DNA of 64,000 bases. It comes from Novosphingobium sp. RL4 (lineage in GTDB: Bacteria > Pseudomonadota > Alphaproteobacteria > Sphingomonadales > Sphingomonadaceae). Positions 33,046-41,639 of the stretch are shown here, in pieces. The stretch is from NCBI RefSeq assembly GCF_035658495.1, contig NZ_CP141944.1, positions 2,754,001 to 2,818,000 on the forward strand, read 5' to 3'. The notes beneath the pieces are model-generated. The model was not told the origin of the DNA and made no database searches. It saw nothing but the letters and a program-made list of their open reading frames with translations. The translations under genes were made by a program, and so were the position numbers. Within the stretch, counting starts at the first letter, position 1, and each line of letters begins with the position of its first letter.

Positions 33046-34461
33046 GTGCTTAAATCTGTCGACGGCGGGCTGCGGTCCGTCCCGTTTCCGATCGATGATC
33101 CCGAACGGATCCCGGTCAAGCGCTACTACGACGCCGAGTTCTACCAGGCGGAGCTTGACCATCTGTGGCCTCACGTCTGGCAGATGGCCTGCCGCGAGGA
33201 ACAGATCCCCGAAGTAGGCGACTGGATCGAGTACGAGAACGTCGGCAAGTCCGTCATCATCGTGCGCACCGCCAGCGGCGTGAAGGCGTTCCATAACGCC
33301 TGCCGCCATCGCGGCGTGCCTTTCGCGGGCGGCACCGGCAATGCCCATGGCAACTGCTCGAAGTCCGGCTTCGTCTGCCCGTTCCACGGCTGGCGCTGGA
33401 ACATGGACGGCGAATCCACGCAGGTCTACGGCAAGCACATGTTCTCGGAGCGTCAGCTCCAGGAAGACGACATCAACCTGATCCCCTGCCGCGCCGAGAC
33501 TTTCATCGGCTGCGTATGGATCAATCATGACCATGACGCACCTTCCGTGCGGGAATCGCTCGGCCCGATCGCCGAAAACCTCGAAGCGCGCGGGCTCGAC
33601 AAGATGCGGGCCGAATGGTGCTACGGCGCCGTGCTGCCGGCCAACTGGAAGATCGCGATGGAAGCCTTCATGGAAGGCTACCACGTGATGCAGACGCATC
33701 CGCAGCTCCAGCACGCCGCGCCGATGATGTACGATTCCATGTACAAGACCCCGCGCGGCCCGGTTCCGATCATGGCCGAAGCCCACCTCTCCTATCGCGA
33801 GAACCAGGAGTTGCAGGTCAACTCGATGGCGCTCCTCAGCGAAGGCATGGCGGGCATGGTCCACGAAAAGGAAGTGGAAATCGCCCGCGGCCTCATCGGC
33901 ATCGAGGAAGGCCTGCCCGAAGACCAGAACATGGCGATGTTCCACTGGCTCGGCATCGTCATGCACCAGATCACGGAACAGCTCAAAGCACGCGGCGAGC
34001 CGGTGCCCGATCTTTGCACGCTGTCGCAGACGCACCCCGTCAATGCGGTGGAATTCCTCTTCCCGCACTACTTCCTGCTGCCGTACTTCACCTCGATGTC
34101 GGCCTACCGCATTCGCCCGCTGGGCCCGGAAAGCTGCTACTTCGAGATCTGGTCGCTCACTTACTGCCCGGAAGGCAAAGAACCGGAGCCCGTCATGGAG
34201 CCGGTCGACCTGCCTTACAACAGCCCCGAATTCCCGCCGATCCCGCGGCAGGACTATGGCAACATCCCCATCCAGCAGAAGGGGCTGCACGCCACCGGGT
34301 TTGAATTCATGCGCCTGTCCAAGGACGTCGAAGGCATGATCAGCAATTACCAGCGGATCGTGGACGGCTATCTGAAAGGCGTGCCGCAGGACAAGCTCGC
34401 CAAAGCCATCCACAAGCTCGGCGGCAACTTCGACGGGAAGATCGAGGATCTCGGCTTCTGA
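33046..34461 (+). CDS. Rieske non-heme iron oxygenase, alpha subunit
   Basis: From GTG 33046 the protein has about 471 residues (MLKSVDGGLRSVPFPIDDPE). GAGAGG lies about 7 nt before this GTG; ATG 33019 and TTG 32998 have no such site. The Rieske centre is C86-x-H88 (CRHRG) and C111-x2-H114 (CPFHGW), and the iron site has EAFMEGYHVMQTHPQ. An insertion between the Rieske ligand pairs (AGGTGNAHGNCSKSGF) is longer than in the 12940 protein. The gene stands alone between htpX and a strong terminator, with no beta subunit. It is likely alpha-only and served by an electron carrier from elsewhere. Substrate is unknown. Confidence 0.92.
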   Translation: MLKSVDGGLRSVPFPIDDPERIPVKRYYDAEFYQAELDHLWPHVWQMACREEQIPEVGDWIEYENVGKSVIIVRTASGVKAFHNACRHRGVPFAGGTGNAHGNCSKSGFVCPFHGWRWNMDGESTQVYGKHMFSERQLQEDDINLIPCRAETFIGCVWINHDHDAPSVRESLGPIAENLEARGLDKMRAEWCYGAVLPANWKIAMEAFMEGYHVMQTHPQLQHAAPMMYDSMYKTPRGPVPIMAEAHLSYRENQELQVNSMALLSEGMAGMVHEKEVEIARGLIGIEEGLPEDQNMAMFHWLGIVMHQITEQLKARGEPVPDLCTLSQTHPVNAVEFLFPHYFLLPYFTSMSAYRIRPLGPESCYFEIWSLTYCPEGKEPEPVMEPVDLPYNSPEFPPIPRQDYGNIPIQQKGLHATGFEFMRLSKDVEGMISNYQRIVDGYLKGVPQDKLAKAIHKLGGNFDGKIEDLGF

Positions 34462-34469
34462 TAGCGGCC

Positions 34470-34497
34470 GGAGCCCTGCCCGTCCGGGCGGGGCTCC
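34470..34497. terminator. GC-rich hairpin after the Rieske oxygenase gene
   Basis: A 13-nt arm starting GGAGCCCTGCCCG (34470-34482) pairs with 34485-34497 apart from one wobble, eight bases after the stop codon. Only a weak pyrimidine tract follows. It separates this gene from the convergent LysR-family gene. Confidence 0.65.
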
Positions 34498-34564
34498 CTC
34501 CCCTTGATCCCGCGTTCCGGCAGGATGGTCCTGACCGCCATCACCGGAATGCGGATCGGCCTGC

Positions 34565-35380
34565 TCACTCGGCCCCGGCTTCGCCGGTCAGCGCCGCGAC
34601 CAGCGCCTTGACCTTCTTCTGCCGCCATTGCGGCAGCGGCGCCACCAGCCAGTATCCGCGCCGGGACGGAACGGTGGCCTGAATGGCGGCGCGTTCGTCC
34701 GCCCCCATCAAGCCCCGCGCCAGCAGCCCCGGAACGCGCGCGCGGCCCAGCCCGGAACGCGCCGCCGCAATCGCCTGACCGGCATCGCTGACGGCGATCG
34801 CGGGCTTGGCCTCCTCGTTCTCCTGGCCCAGTTCGCCGCCGGGCGTGGGATCGCCCGGCCAGCCGATCCAGTCTCCCACACCGACTTCGACCCATTCGGC
34901 CGCGCCCAGTGCAGCGCCTTCCAGTTCGCCGGGCCCATCGGTCCAGCGGACGGCGAGATCGAGGTTGGCCTCGGTGAAATCGGTCAGTTCGCCATCGACG
35001 ATGACGTAGCGCACCTGCGGATTGTCGGCACGGAACTGCGCAAGGCGCGGCGCCAGCCATGCGGCGAAGAATTCGCGCGGGGCGGCGATGGTATAGACAT
35101 GGCTGGATTGCCCGGCCTGCATGGCCTGCACGGCATCCTCGAAATGCAGGAAACCGGTCCTGAGCGCGGCTAGGCCCGCTCCCGCTTCCTCGGTCAGCTC
35201 CAGACCCTTGCTGGTCCGCCGGAACAGGACCACGCCGAGGAGATCCTCAAGGGCGCGAATCTGCTGACCGACGGCGGCGGGAGTCACCGCCAGTTCGTCG
35301 GCCGCGCGGGTGAAGGAAAGGTGGCGTGCCGCTGCATCGAAAACGCGCAGGGCATTGAGGGGCAGGTGCGTGCGCTTCAT
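34565..35380 (-). CDS. LysR-family regulator, GcvA-like
   Basis: The 271-residue protein starts MKRTHLPLNALRVFDAAARH, a hallmark of GcvA-type LysR regulators, with a helix-turn-helix over about residues 7-65 (SFTRAADELAVTPAAVGQQIRALEDLLG). The effector domain is shorter than usual and Ala/Gly-rich after residue 150. Activators of this group control glycine cleavage, beta-lactamase or nearby catabolic genes. The gene is convergent with the Rieske oxygenase gene, which is a possible target. A 73-bp gap of no visible content separates its start from the 23-bp tandem repeat. Confidence 0.88.
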   Translation of the reverse strand: MKRTHLPLNALRVFDAAARHLSFTRAADELAVTPAAVGQQIRALEDLLGVVLFRRTSKGLELTEEAGAGLAALRTGFLHFEDAVQAMQAGQSSHVYTIAAPREFFAAWLAPRLAQFRADNPQVRYVIVDGELTDFTEANLDLAVRWTDGPGELEGAALGAAEWVEVGVGDWIGWPGDPTPGGELGQENEEAKPAIAVSDAGQAIAAARSGLGRARVPGLLARGLMGADERAAIQATVPSRRGYWLVAPLPQWRQKKVKALVAALTGEAGAE

Positions 35381-35453
35381 GGAAGTTCCCTATGCGCAGT
35401 CGCCATAGCGGGCAATGGGCATCTGGAATGTATTGGCCGTCGGGAATGTTCTG

Positions 35454-35522
35454 CCGCAACCCCGGCGAGGGCGATGCCGCAATCCCGGCGAAGGCGATGC
35501 CGCAATCCCGGCGAAGGCGATG
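35454..35522. repeat. tandem repeat, three copies of a 23-bp unit
   Basis: Copies lie at 35454-35476, 35477-35499 and 35500-35522. Copies 2 and 3 are identical and copy 1 differs at two positions. A decayed fourth copy runs into the apaG stop codon at 35525-35527. The unit begins CCGCAATCCCGGCGAAGG. The length of 23 bp is not a multiple of three. It may be a variable-number repeat. Confidence 0.85.
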
Positions 35523-35524
35523 CC

Positions 35525-35923
35525 TCAACCCGCCGTTGCGGGAGCGGCCAGCGGGAAGAAGGGAATTGCTGCCTCCACCTGCTCGCCGTCGCTTCGCGTG
35601 AAGGTGTAGTATCCCTCCATCGAGCCCTGCGGGGTCGAAAGCGGGCAGCCCGACACGTAGTCGTGGCTGGCGCCGGGGCGAATGACCGGCTGTTCGCCGA
35701 CGATGCCTTCACCCTCGACGATGCTGACATCGCCGTTTCCGTCCGTGATGCGCCAGTGCCGGGTGAGAAGCTGGAGCGTATCGTCCGAATCATTCTCGAT
35801 GCGGATGTGATAGACCCAGAACCACTTGCCCGCCTCAATCCGAGATTGCTCGGGCAGGAAATTCACGGCGACCCTGACAGTCACGCCGTCGGTCAGTGCG
35901 GTATGCTGGAACAGTTCCTTCAT
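35525..35923 (-). CDS. apaG: ApaG domain protein
   Basis: The 132-residue protein matches ApaG in length and in its signature blocks: VRVAVNFLPEQS, WFWVYHIRIENDSDDTLQLLTRHWRITD, VEGEGIVGEQPVIRPGASHDYVSGCPLSTPQGSMEGYY. ApaG is an immunoglobulin-like beta-sandwich protein long linked to divalent cation resistance and diadenosine tetraphosphate metabolism, but its activity is unclear. It lies downstream of metZ on the same strand with a 168-bp gap, an arrangement often seen in sphingomonads. A 23-bp tandem repeat begins two bases beyond its stop codon. Confidence 0.95.
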   Translation of the reverse strand: MKELFQHTALTDGVTVRVAVNFLPEQSRIEAGKWFWVYHIRIENDSDDTLQLLTRHWRITDGNGDVSIVEGEGIVGEQPVIRPGASHDYVSGCPLSTPQGSMEGYYTFTRSDGEQVEAAIPFFPLAAPATAG

Positions 35924-36091
35924 AACACCCGCCAGCCTAACGACGAATCGGGATGCCTACAACAGGCTAGGCGGCCACCCCTGTCCCGGATGCGATCACC
36001 TTTGGCCACATTCCGGCGAAGCGCCGGCCGGACAGGAAACAACATCCATATCCGGCCGATTCACCGCCCGAAAAGCAAGGTATTGCAGGCC

Positions 36092-37300
36092 TCAGAGCCC
36101 CGCCCTGGTCAGTGCCTGGTCGAGATCCTCGATGATGTCGTCGGCATCTTCCAGGCCCACGTTGATGCGCAGCATCCCCTCGGAGATGCCCATGGCCTCG
36201 CGGCCTTCCGGCCCCATGTTGTGGTGCGTGGTGGATGCCGGGTGGCACATCAGCGAGCGCGAGTCGCCGATGTTGTTCGAGATGTCGACCAGTTCCAGCG
36301 CGTCGAGCAAGGCATGGGCCTGCTCGCGTCCGCCATCGACGATGAAGCTGAAGATCGGGCCGCAGGCATCCATCTGCTTGCGGGCCAGCGCCTGCTGCGG
36401 ATGGCTGTCGAGCCAGGGATGCAGGATCCGCGGCACCCGGCCGGCAACGAACTCACCGACCTTCAGCGCGTTCTCGCTCTGCTTCTTCGCCCGCAGGTCA
36501 AGCGTTTCGAGACCCTTGAGCACGACCCAGGCATTGAACGGCGAAAGATTGGGCCCGGTGTTGCGCTGGAACGGCAGGAGCTTGTCGTTGATGAATTCCT
36601 CGGTGCCGCAAACGGCGCCCGCCAGAACGCGGCCCTGCCCGTCCATCAGCTTGGTGGCCGAATAGGCAACGACATCCACGCCGAACTCCATCGGACGCTG
36701 GAGAACCGGCGAACAGAACGCATTGTCGACCACGGTAGTGATGCCGTGCGCCTTGGCGATCGCGCAGATGCCTTCGATGTCGGCAATGTCCATCGTCGGA
36801 TTGGCGGGCGATTCGAAGAAGAACACCTTGGTGTTAGGCCGGATCGCCGCTTCCCATGCAGCCGTATCGGTCGCGTCGATCACGGTGACGTCGATACCGA
36901 AACGCGGCAGCAGGCTATCGCCCAGCCAGCGGCACGAACCGAAAGCAGCGCGCGCGGAAACCATGTGGTCGCCGGCCGAAAGCTGGCACAGCAGCGCCGC
37001 CGTCATCGCGGCCATGCCGGAAGCCTGCGTGCGGCAGGCATCGGCACCCTCAAGCAGCGCGATGCGCTCTTCCAGCATCTGCACCGTCGGGTTCTGCAAC
37101 CGCGAGTACGTCATGCCGTCGTCCTCGCCCATGAAGCGGGCGGCGACCGTGGCTGCGTCGTCGTAGCTGTAGCCCGAAGTGAGGAACAGCGCTTCGCTGG
37201 TCTCCCCCATTTCGGAGCGCCAGGTGCCCCCGCGGATCGCGCGGGTGGCAGGGCGCCAGTTGCGGGTCTTGGTGCGGTCCTGTCCGGTGGTGCGTTTCAT
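36092..37300 (-). CDS. metZ: O-succinylhomoserine sulfhydrylase
   Basis: The 402-residue PLP enzyme belongs to the Cys/Met metabolism family and is assigned to MetZ by its overall pattern (RGGTWRSEMGETSEALFLTSGYSY, FMGEDDGMTYSRLQNPTVQMLEERIALLEGADA). The PLP lysine is in YSATKLMDGQGR, and the Asp that holds the pyridine nitrogen is in TVVDNAFCSPVL. It makes homocysteine from O-succinylhomoserine and sulfide. It is followed by apaG. No SAM riboswitch motif was recognised in the 109-bp space up to the divergent membrane gene. Confidence 0.93.
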   Translation of the reverse strand: MKRTTGQDRTKTRNWRPATRAIRGGTWRSEMGETSEALFLTSGYSYDDAATVAARFMGEDDGMTYSRLQNPTVQMLEERIALLEGADACRTQASGMAAMTAALLCQLSAGDHMVSARAAFGSCRWLGDSLLPRFGIDVTVIDATDTAAWEAAIRPNTKVFFFESPANPTMDIADIEGICAIAKAHGITTVVDNAFCSPVLQRPMEFGVDVVAYSATKLMDGQGRVLAGAVCGTEEFINDKLLPFQRNTGPNLSPFNAWVVLKGLETLDLRAKKQSENALKVGEFVAGRVPRILHPWLDSHPQQALARKQMDACGPIFSFIVDGGREQAHALLDALELVDISNNIGDSRSLMCHPASTTHHNMGPEGREAMGISEGMLRINVGLEDADDIIEDLDQALTRAGL

Positions 37301-37409
37301 GGGCCATGCCTCTAGGATCGTGAGCGACGCAGTGCAAGTCTAGGTGCCGTTCAACCCCATCTCAGCCGGCCTTGCAGTCGCTCGCTTTCCTCCCTATTCC
37401 GCCGAGCCG

Positions 37410-38693
37410 ATGCCGACCGTTTCCCGTAATGACCGAGACCCGATCGGCTGGAGCCTGATCGTAACGGGCCTGTTCCTGGCCCTCGCCCTGTTCCGCATTT
37501 CCGAGCCGGGACGGTACTACTTCGACGAGATCCATTACGTTCCCGCAGCGCTCAAGCTGCTGGACATGGTTCCCGCCAATCGCGAGCATCCGATGTTCGC
37601 CAAGGAAGTGATCGCCGGGTTCATCGCCCTCATCGGCGACCGGCCCTTTGCATGGCGCATCGGCCCGGTGCTCTTCGGAACGTTGGGCCTGCTGGCCTTT
37701 TCGCGCTTCATCTGGCTCATTTCCGGCCGCCGCCGCGCGGCGATCACCGCCACGGTGCTTCTCGCGACCAATTTCACATGGTTCGTACAAAGCCGGATCG
37801 CGATGCTCGACATGGTGGAGGCGTCGCTCTGCATGGTCGGCCTCTGGCAGTTCGCCGCCGCGCTTCGATCGGGTTCGGCAGGAGCCGCGAGGGCGCGGCT
37901 GGCGATGACGGGGATCGCGCTGGGGCTGTCGCTGGGCGCCAAGTGGAGCAGCGCGCCGGCGCTTGCCATTCCCGGGCTCTGGTTCCTGGCCCTGCGCATC
38001 CGGGAGAATGGCTGGAAGATCGTCGGCAGCAGGAAAGCAGGCCCGATTCCCGGGATATCGCTGATCGAGGCGGGGTTCTGGCTCGGCCTGCTACCCCTGG
38101 CGGTCTATTGGGCGACCTACCTGCCCGCGATGTTCTATAGCGTTCGTCCCGTCTCGCCCTGGGGCTTCATCGAACAGCACCGCCACATGATAGCGCTGCA
38201 GGACAGCGTGAAGAAGCTCCACCCCTATCGCAGCCAGTGGTACCAGTGGATGGTCGACTGGCGGCCGATCTGGTACCAGTTCGAGAGTATCGACGGGCGT
38301 CAGCATGGCATCGTCATGCTCGGCAACCCGTTCTCCATGATCGCGGGACTTTTCGCCCTGATCTGGAGCATCTGGGCCGCGACGTTCCGCCGCCGATCGG
38401 AGCTCACGGTGCTCATCGCGCTCTATGCCGGGACGCTGGGCATGTGGATTGTCAACGGCAAGCCCATCCAGTTCTACTATCACTATCTGCTGCCGGGCGC
38501 TTTCCTCATGGCCATTCTCGCATTCGCTCTGGATGCCCTGTGGGATCGCCGCGACAAGTGGCGCCGTGCCGGAACGATAGCCATGTGGGGCTCCGTCGGC
38601 ATGTTCGTCCTGTTCTACCCGATCATTTCAGGCGCCCCGCTGCCCACCAAGGAATTCTACAATTTCTGGATGTGGCTGCCGAACTGGCGCTGA
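37410..38693 (+). CDS. membrane glycosyltransferase, protein-mannosyltransferase-like (GT39/PMT family)
   Basis: The protein of about 427 residues has roughly ten to twelve membrane helices and the PMT catalytic-loop motif RYYFDEIHYVPAALKLL, in which the Asp-Glu pair (39-40) is the expected catalytic site of this fold. Other PMT features are FGTLGLLAFSRF, LGLSLGAKWSSAPALAIPGLW and NPFSMIAGL near the C-terminus. It should transfer a sugar from a polyprenyl phosphate to a protein or lipid on the periplasmic face. Start 37410 is preferred; GTG 37344 would add 22 residues without feature. The GT2-GtrA gene at 39341 could make its polyprenyl-phosphate sugar donor. Confidence 0.88.
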   Translation: MPTVSRNDRDPIGWSLIVTGLFLALALFRISEPGRYYFDEIHYVPAALKLLDMVPANREHPMFAKEVIAGFIALIGDRPFAWRIGPVLFGTLGLLAFSRFIWLISGRRRAAITATVLLATNFTWFVQSRIAMLDMVEASLCMVGLWQFAAALRSGSAGAARARLAMTGIALGLSLGAKWSSAPALAIPGLWFLALRIRENGWKIVGSRKAGPIPGISLIEAGFWLGLLPLAVYWATYLPAMFYSVRPVSPWGFIEQHRHMIALQDSVKKLHPYRSQWYQWMVDWRPIWYQFESIDGRQHGIVMLGNPFSMIAGLFALIWSIWAATFRRRSELTVLIALYAGTLGMWIVNGKPIQFYYHYLLPGAFLMAILAFALDALWDRRDKWRRAGTIAMWGSVGMFVLFYPIISGAPLPTKEFYNFWMWLPNWR

Positions 38694-38696
38694 TCC

Positions 38697-39332
38697 TCAG
38701 AGATCGGCCCGCAGCCGCAACCGGATTGCTTGGGCCGACGCGCTGACCACCGCCCCGAGCCCTGCCATGGCCATGTCCTTCTGCGGGTCCCAGGGATCGC
38801 CCTGCTGTCCATTGTAGGCCAGCGCATCGGGGCCGGCCATGAACACCGTCAGCAGCCATTCGAATATCTCGTAGAGAGCGCTGCCCGCCAGCACGAACTC
38901 GACTGAGATATAAGTGGCAAGGGACAGCGACAGCCCCTTATGCCGGACGAGCCATACCGAGATCGGATGGACCCACAGCGCACCGAAACTGAAATGGACG
39001 AGCCGGTCCCAGGCGTTGCGCTCCAGGCCCAGCGTCGCCGCTGGCGACGGCAGACCGAGCGCCCGCGCCCAATACTCGTAGGGGACATGGGAGTAGACGT
39101 AACGCCCACCGATCGTGTGCAGCACAAGGAACAGGCAGATGCAGGCGACGGCGCTGGTCGGTAGAGGCCACCGCCGCAACGACCAGAAGATCGCGCCGAG
39201 AATCGCCAGAGTGGGAAGATTCTGCATCGGCGCCAGACGCGGAAACGGCGTGTCAAGCAAGCTGAACAACGCCGCTACGCTCGTGAGCACGAGCCACAGA
39301 ACCTGACTGCGCGGCACCGCGTGCCGCGGCAT
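38697..39332 (-). CDS. DUF2238 family membrane protein
   Basis: The 211-residue protein starts MPRHAVPRSQVLWLVLTSVA and has about six membrane helices. The motifs DRLVHFSFGALWVHPISVWLV, GSALYEIFEWLLTV and NGQQGDPWDPQKDMAMAGLGA match the YjdF/DUF2238 family, in which the acidic and His residues in membrane helices are conserved and function is unknown. It is downstream of the GT2-GtrA gene on the same strand with an 8-bp gap, so the two are co-transcribed. It is convergent to the PMT-like gene with a 3-bp gap. Confidence 0.85.
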   Translation of the reverse strand: MPRHAVPRSQVLWLVLTSVAALFSLLDTPFPRLAPMQNLPTLAILGAIFWSLRRWPLPTSAVACICLFLVLHTIGGRYVYSHVPYEYWARALGLPSPAATLGLERNAWDRLVHFSFGALWVHPISVWLVRHKGLSLSLATYISVEFVLAGSALYEIFEWLLTVFMAGPDALAYNGQQGDPWDPQKDMAMAGLGAVVSASAQAIRLRLRADL

Positions 39333-39340
39333 ATTCACGC

Positions 39341-40516
39341 TCAGTACTTGCCCCAGACGAACTTGGAGGACAGTGCGAAGTTCCACACCGAACCCAGCAC
39401 GATGCCGGTGATGACTGCCACCACGGCATGGATGCCGATGGTCTTGAGCACGGCGGCCGAACCGATGTTGGTCAACAGGCCCAGCGAGCAGGTCACCGCG
39501 AACTGGGCCCAGCCGCGCATCAGCGGGCCGAAGCCGCGCAGGCGCTTGTCAGAATAAGTCAGTTCGTTGTTCAACACGAAGTTGAACGTCATCGCCACGA
39601 CCGCAGCAATGGTGTTCGCGATGTTGAATGTCGCGCTCTCCGACCAGTTTCCGTAGACGAAGCGCTCGGCGAACACGAGGTGGAGCATGATCCACAGCGC
39701 GCTCAGTTGCACCAGCACGCCCAAGGCGCCAACGGTGCCGAACAGCGCGAAACGGGTCGGAATGATCCGGCCCAGCCATTTGTCGTAAAGGCCCACGAGG
39801 AATTCGAACACGACGGTCTGGTCCAGTTTGCTTTCGCCTTCGGCTCGCGCCGCGAAATGGAGCGGAAACTCCTTGACGCGGAGCGGACGATCGACAGTTG
39901 CGAGGATATCGAGAAGAATCTTGAAGCCCACCCCCGACAGGCGGTGGGCATCCGCACGCAGCGTCTCGGTGCGCAGCATGAAGAAGCCGCTCATCGGGTC
40001 GGTCAGCTCGACGCCGGTCACCTTGTTGGCGATCCGGTTGGCAAGGCCCGACGCCTTGACGCGATCGGGACGACCCCATGCCTCGGTGCTGGCGCCTTCG
40101 GCGAAGCGCGAGGCATAGGCAAGGTCGTACTCGCCCGAAGTCACGGCCTTCAGCATCTGCGGCAGCAATTCGGGATCATGCTGGTGGTCGGCATCCATCA
40201 CCGCGACGATTGGCGCGGCGGTGGAGCACATGCCCTCGATGGCGGCGCTGGCAAGGCCGCGCCGACCGATGCGCTGGATGCAGCGTACACGCGGATCTTC
40301 CAGCGACAGGCGGCGCGCCTCGTCCGAGGTGCCGTCGGGGCTGTTGTCATCGACGAAGACAGCCTCCCACACCACGCCCTTGAGCGCGGCGTCGAGCCGC
40401 TCGATCATCGTCGCGATGTTCTTGCGCTCGTTGTAGGTGGGCAGGACGATGGCCAGCTCAAGCGGCTTGGCTGCGACGTCGAGCGCCTCTGCGAGATCCG
40501 AACGAGTAATGTTCAT
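39341..40516 (-). CDS. GT2 polyprenyl-phosphate glycosyltransferase fused to a GtrA domain
   Basis: The 391-residue protein has an N-terminal GT2 domain of the DPM1 type (VLPTYNERKNIATMIERL, DDNSPDGTSDEA, the metal motif DADHQHDPELLPQML, ending near residue 250) and a C-terminal GtrA domain of four membrane helices (RFALFGTVGALGVLVQLSALWIM to the C-terminus). It should transfer a sugar from a nucleotide donor to polyprenyl phosphate, and the GtrA part may flip or anchor the product. It fits as donor-maker for the PMT-like enzyme encoded at 37410. Sugar identity is not determined by the sequence. Confidence 0.92.
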   Translation of the reverse strand: MNITRSDLAEALDVAAKPLELAIVLPTYNERKNIATMIERLDAALKGVVWEAVFVDDNSPDGTSDEARRLSLEDPRVRCIQRIGRRGLASAAIEGMCSTAAPIVAVMDADHQHDPELLPQMLKAVTSGEYDLAYASRFAEGASTEAWGRPDRVKASGLANRIANKVTGVELTDPMSGFFMLRTETLRADAHRLSGVGFKILLDILATVDRPLRVKEFPLHFAARAEGESKLDQTVVFEFLVGLYDKWLGRIIPTRFALFGTVGALGVLVQLSALWIMLHLVFAERFVYGNWSESATFNIANTIAAVVAMTFNFVLNNELTYSDKRLRGFGPLMRGWAQFAVTCSLGLLTNIGSAAVLKTIGIHAVVAVITGIVLGSVWNFALSSKFVWGKY

Positions 40517-40577
40517 GCGCCCCGTACTAGGTGGAAAACCTGAATAAAAATCTATCGTCAGTTAAGGTCGCGGGACC

Positions 40578-41621
40578 TTACAGGCGTTCGACGACCGCGT
40601 CACCGATTTCCCGCGTTCCCGCAGAACCGCCCAGATCGCCGCCCTTGATGCCGTCCGCCAGGGTCTTCGCCACGGCCGCCTCGATACGGGCAGCTTCGAC
40701 TTCGAGGCCAAGCGAATGGCGCAGCAGCATCGCCGCGGAGAGGATCGTTGCCATCGGATTGGCAAGGCCCTTGCCCGCGATGTCCGGCGCCGAACCGTGG
40801 ATCGGCTCATAAAGGCCGTAAGTACCCTCGGCAAGGCTGGCCGAAGCCAGCAGCCCGATCGAGCCCACGCACATAGAGGCCTGGTCGGAAAGAATGTCAC
40901 CGAACAGATTGCCGGTGACGATCACGTCGAACTGGCCGGGGTTCTTCACCAGCTGCATCGCCGCATTGTCGACGTACATGTGGCTGAGTTCGACCTCGGG
41001 ATATTCCTTGGCGACCTCGATCACGACATCGCGCCAGAGCTGCGAGGTCTCGAGGACGTTCGCCTTGTCGACCGAGCAAAGCTTCTTCGAACGCCCCATT
41101 GCCGCCGTGAAGCCGACATGCGCGATGCGGCGCACTTCATCCTCGGCGTAGGACATCATGTCCCAGCCCTGGCGGCGGCCGTCTTCCAGCGTGCGCATGC
41201 CCTTCTCGCCGAAGTACACATCGCCGTTGAGTTCGCGCACGATCAGCAGGTCGATCTTGCTGGCGACTTCGGGACGAAGCGTGGTCAGGTCCTCGAGGCC
41301 CGCGAAAACCTGCGCCGGGCGCAAGTTGGCGAAGAGGCCGAGCTCCTTGCGCAGGCCAAGAATGGCCTGCTCCGGGCGCAAGTGACGCTCCAGATGATCG
41401 CACGAGAAATCGCCCACCGCGCCGAACAGGATCGCCTGCGACGAACGCGCGATTTCCAGGGTTTCGGCCGGAAGCGGATGGCCATGCTTGCGATAGGCGA
41501 CGCCGCCGACATCGCCTTCGACGAGTTCGAGGCCTGGAAGATCGAGCTTCTGAAGCACGCGCACTGCCTGCTCGGTGACCTCGGGACCGATCCCGTCTCC
41601 TGCAAATACCGCAATGCGCAT
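40578..41621 (-). CDS. leuB: 3-isopropylmalate dehydrogenase
   Basis: The 347-residue protein is full length for LeuB. It has the N-terminal [18 protein letters not shown], the substrate residues in [21 protein letters not shown], the metal site in [30 protein letters not shown], and the NAD adenine loop [20 protein letters not shown]. It oxidatively decarboxylates 3-isopropylmalate in leucine synthesis. It lies 18 bp downstream of recO on the same strand. The biosynthetic ilvE gene is at 45.5 kb, so two leucine pathway genes lie within 5 kb but in opposite orientation. Confidence 0.96.
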   Translation of the reverse strand: MRIAVFAGDGIGPEVTEQAVRVLQKLDLPGLELVEGDVGGVAYRKHGHPLPAETLEIARSSQAILFGAVGDFSCDHLERHLRPEQAILGLRKELGLFANLRPAQVFAGLEDLTTLRPEVASKIDLLIVRELNGDVYFGEKGMRTLEDGRRQGWDMMSYAEDEVRRIAHVGFTAAMGRSKKLCSVDKANVLETSQLWRDVVIEVAKEYPEVELSHMYVDNAAMQLVKNPGQFDVIVTGNLFGDILSDQASMCVGSIGLLASASLAEGTYGLYEPIHGSAPDIAGKGLANPMATILSAAMLLRHSLGLEVEAARIEAAVAKTLADGIKGGDLGGSAGTREIGDAVVERL

Positions 41622-41639
41622 GTCGTTCTCCGCTTGGCG

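Noticed and set aside
35454..35522. Possible CRISPR array
   Set aside because: Copies are directly adjacent with no unique spacers, and no cas genes are present.
35321..37315. Plus-strand open frame of 664 codons opposite apaG and metZ
   Set aside because: Both genes on the other strand are well conserved; the plus frame reads through the tandem repeat and has no domain.
37301..37409. SAM riboswitch upstream of metZ
   Set aside because: The sequence was read for a SAM-II or SAM-I core on the minus strand and none was recognised.
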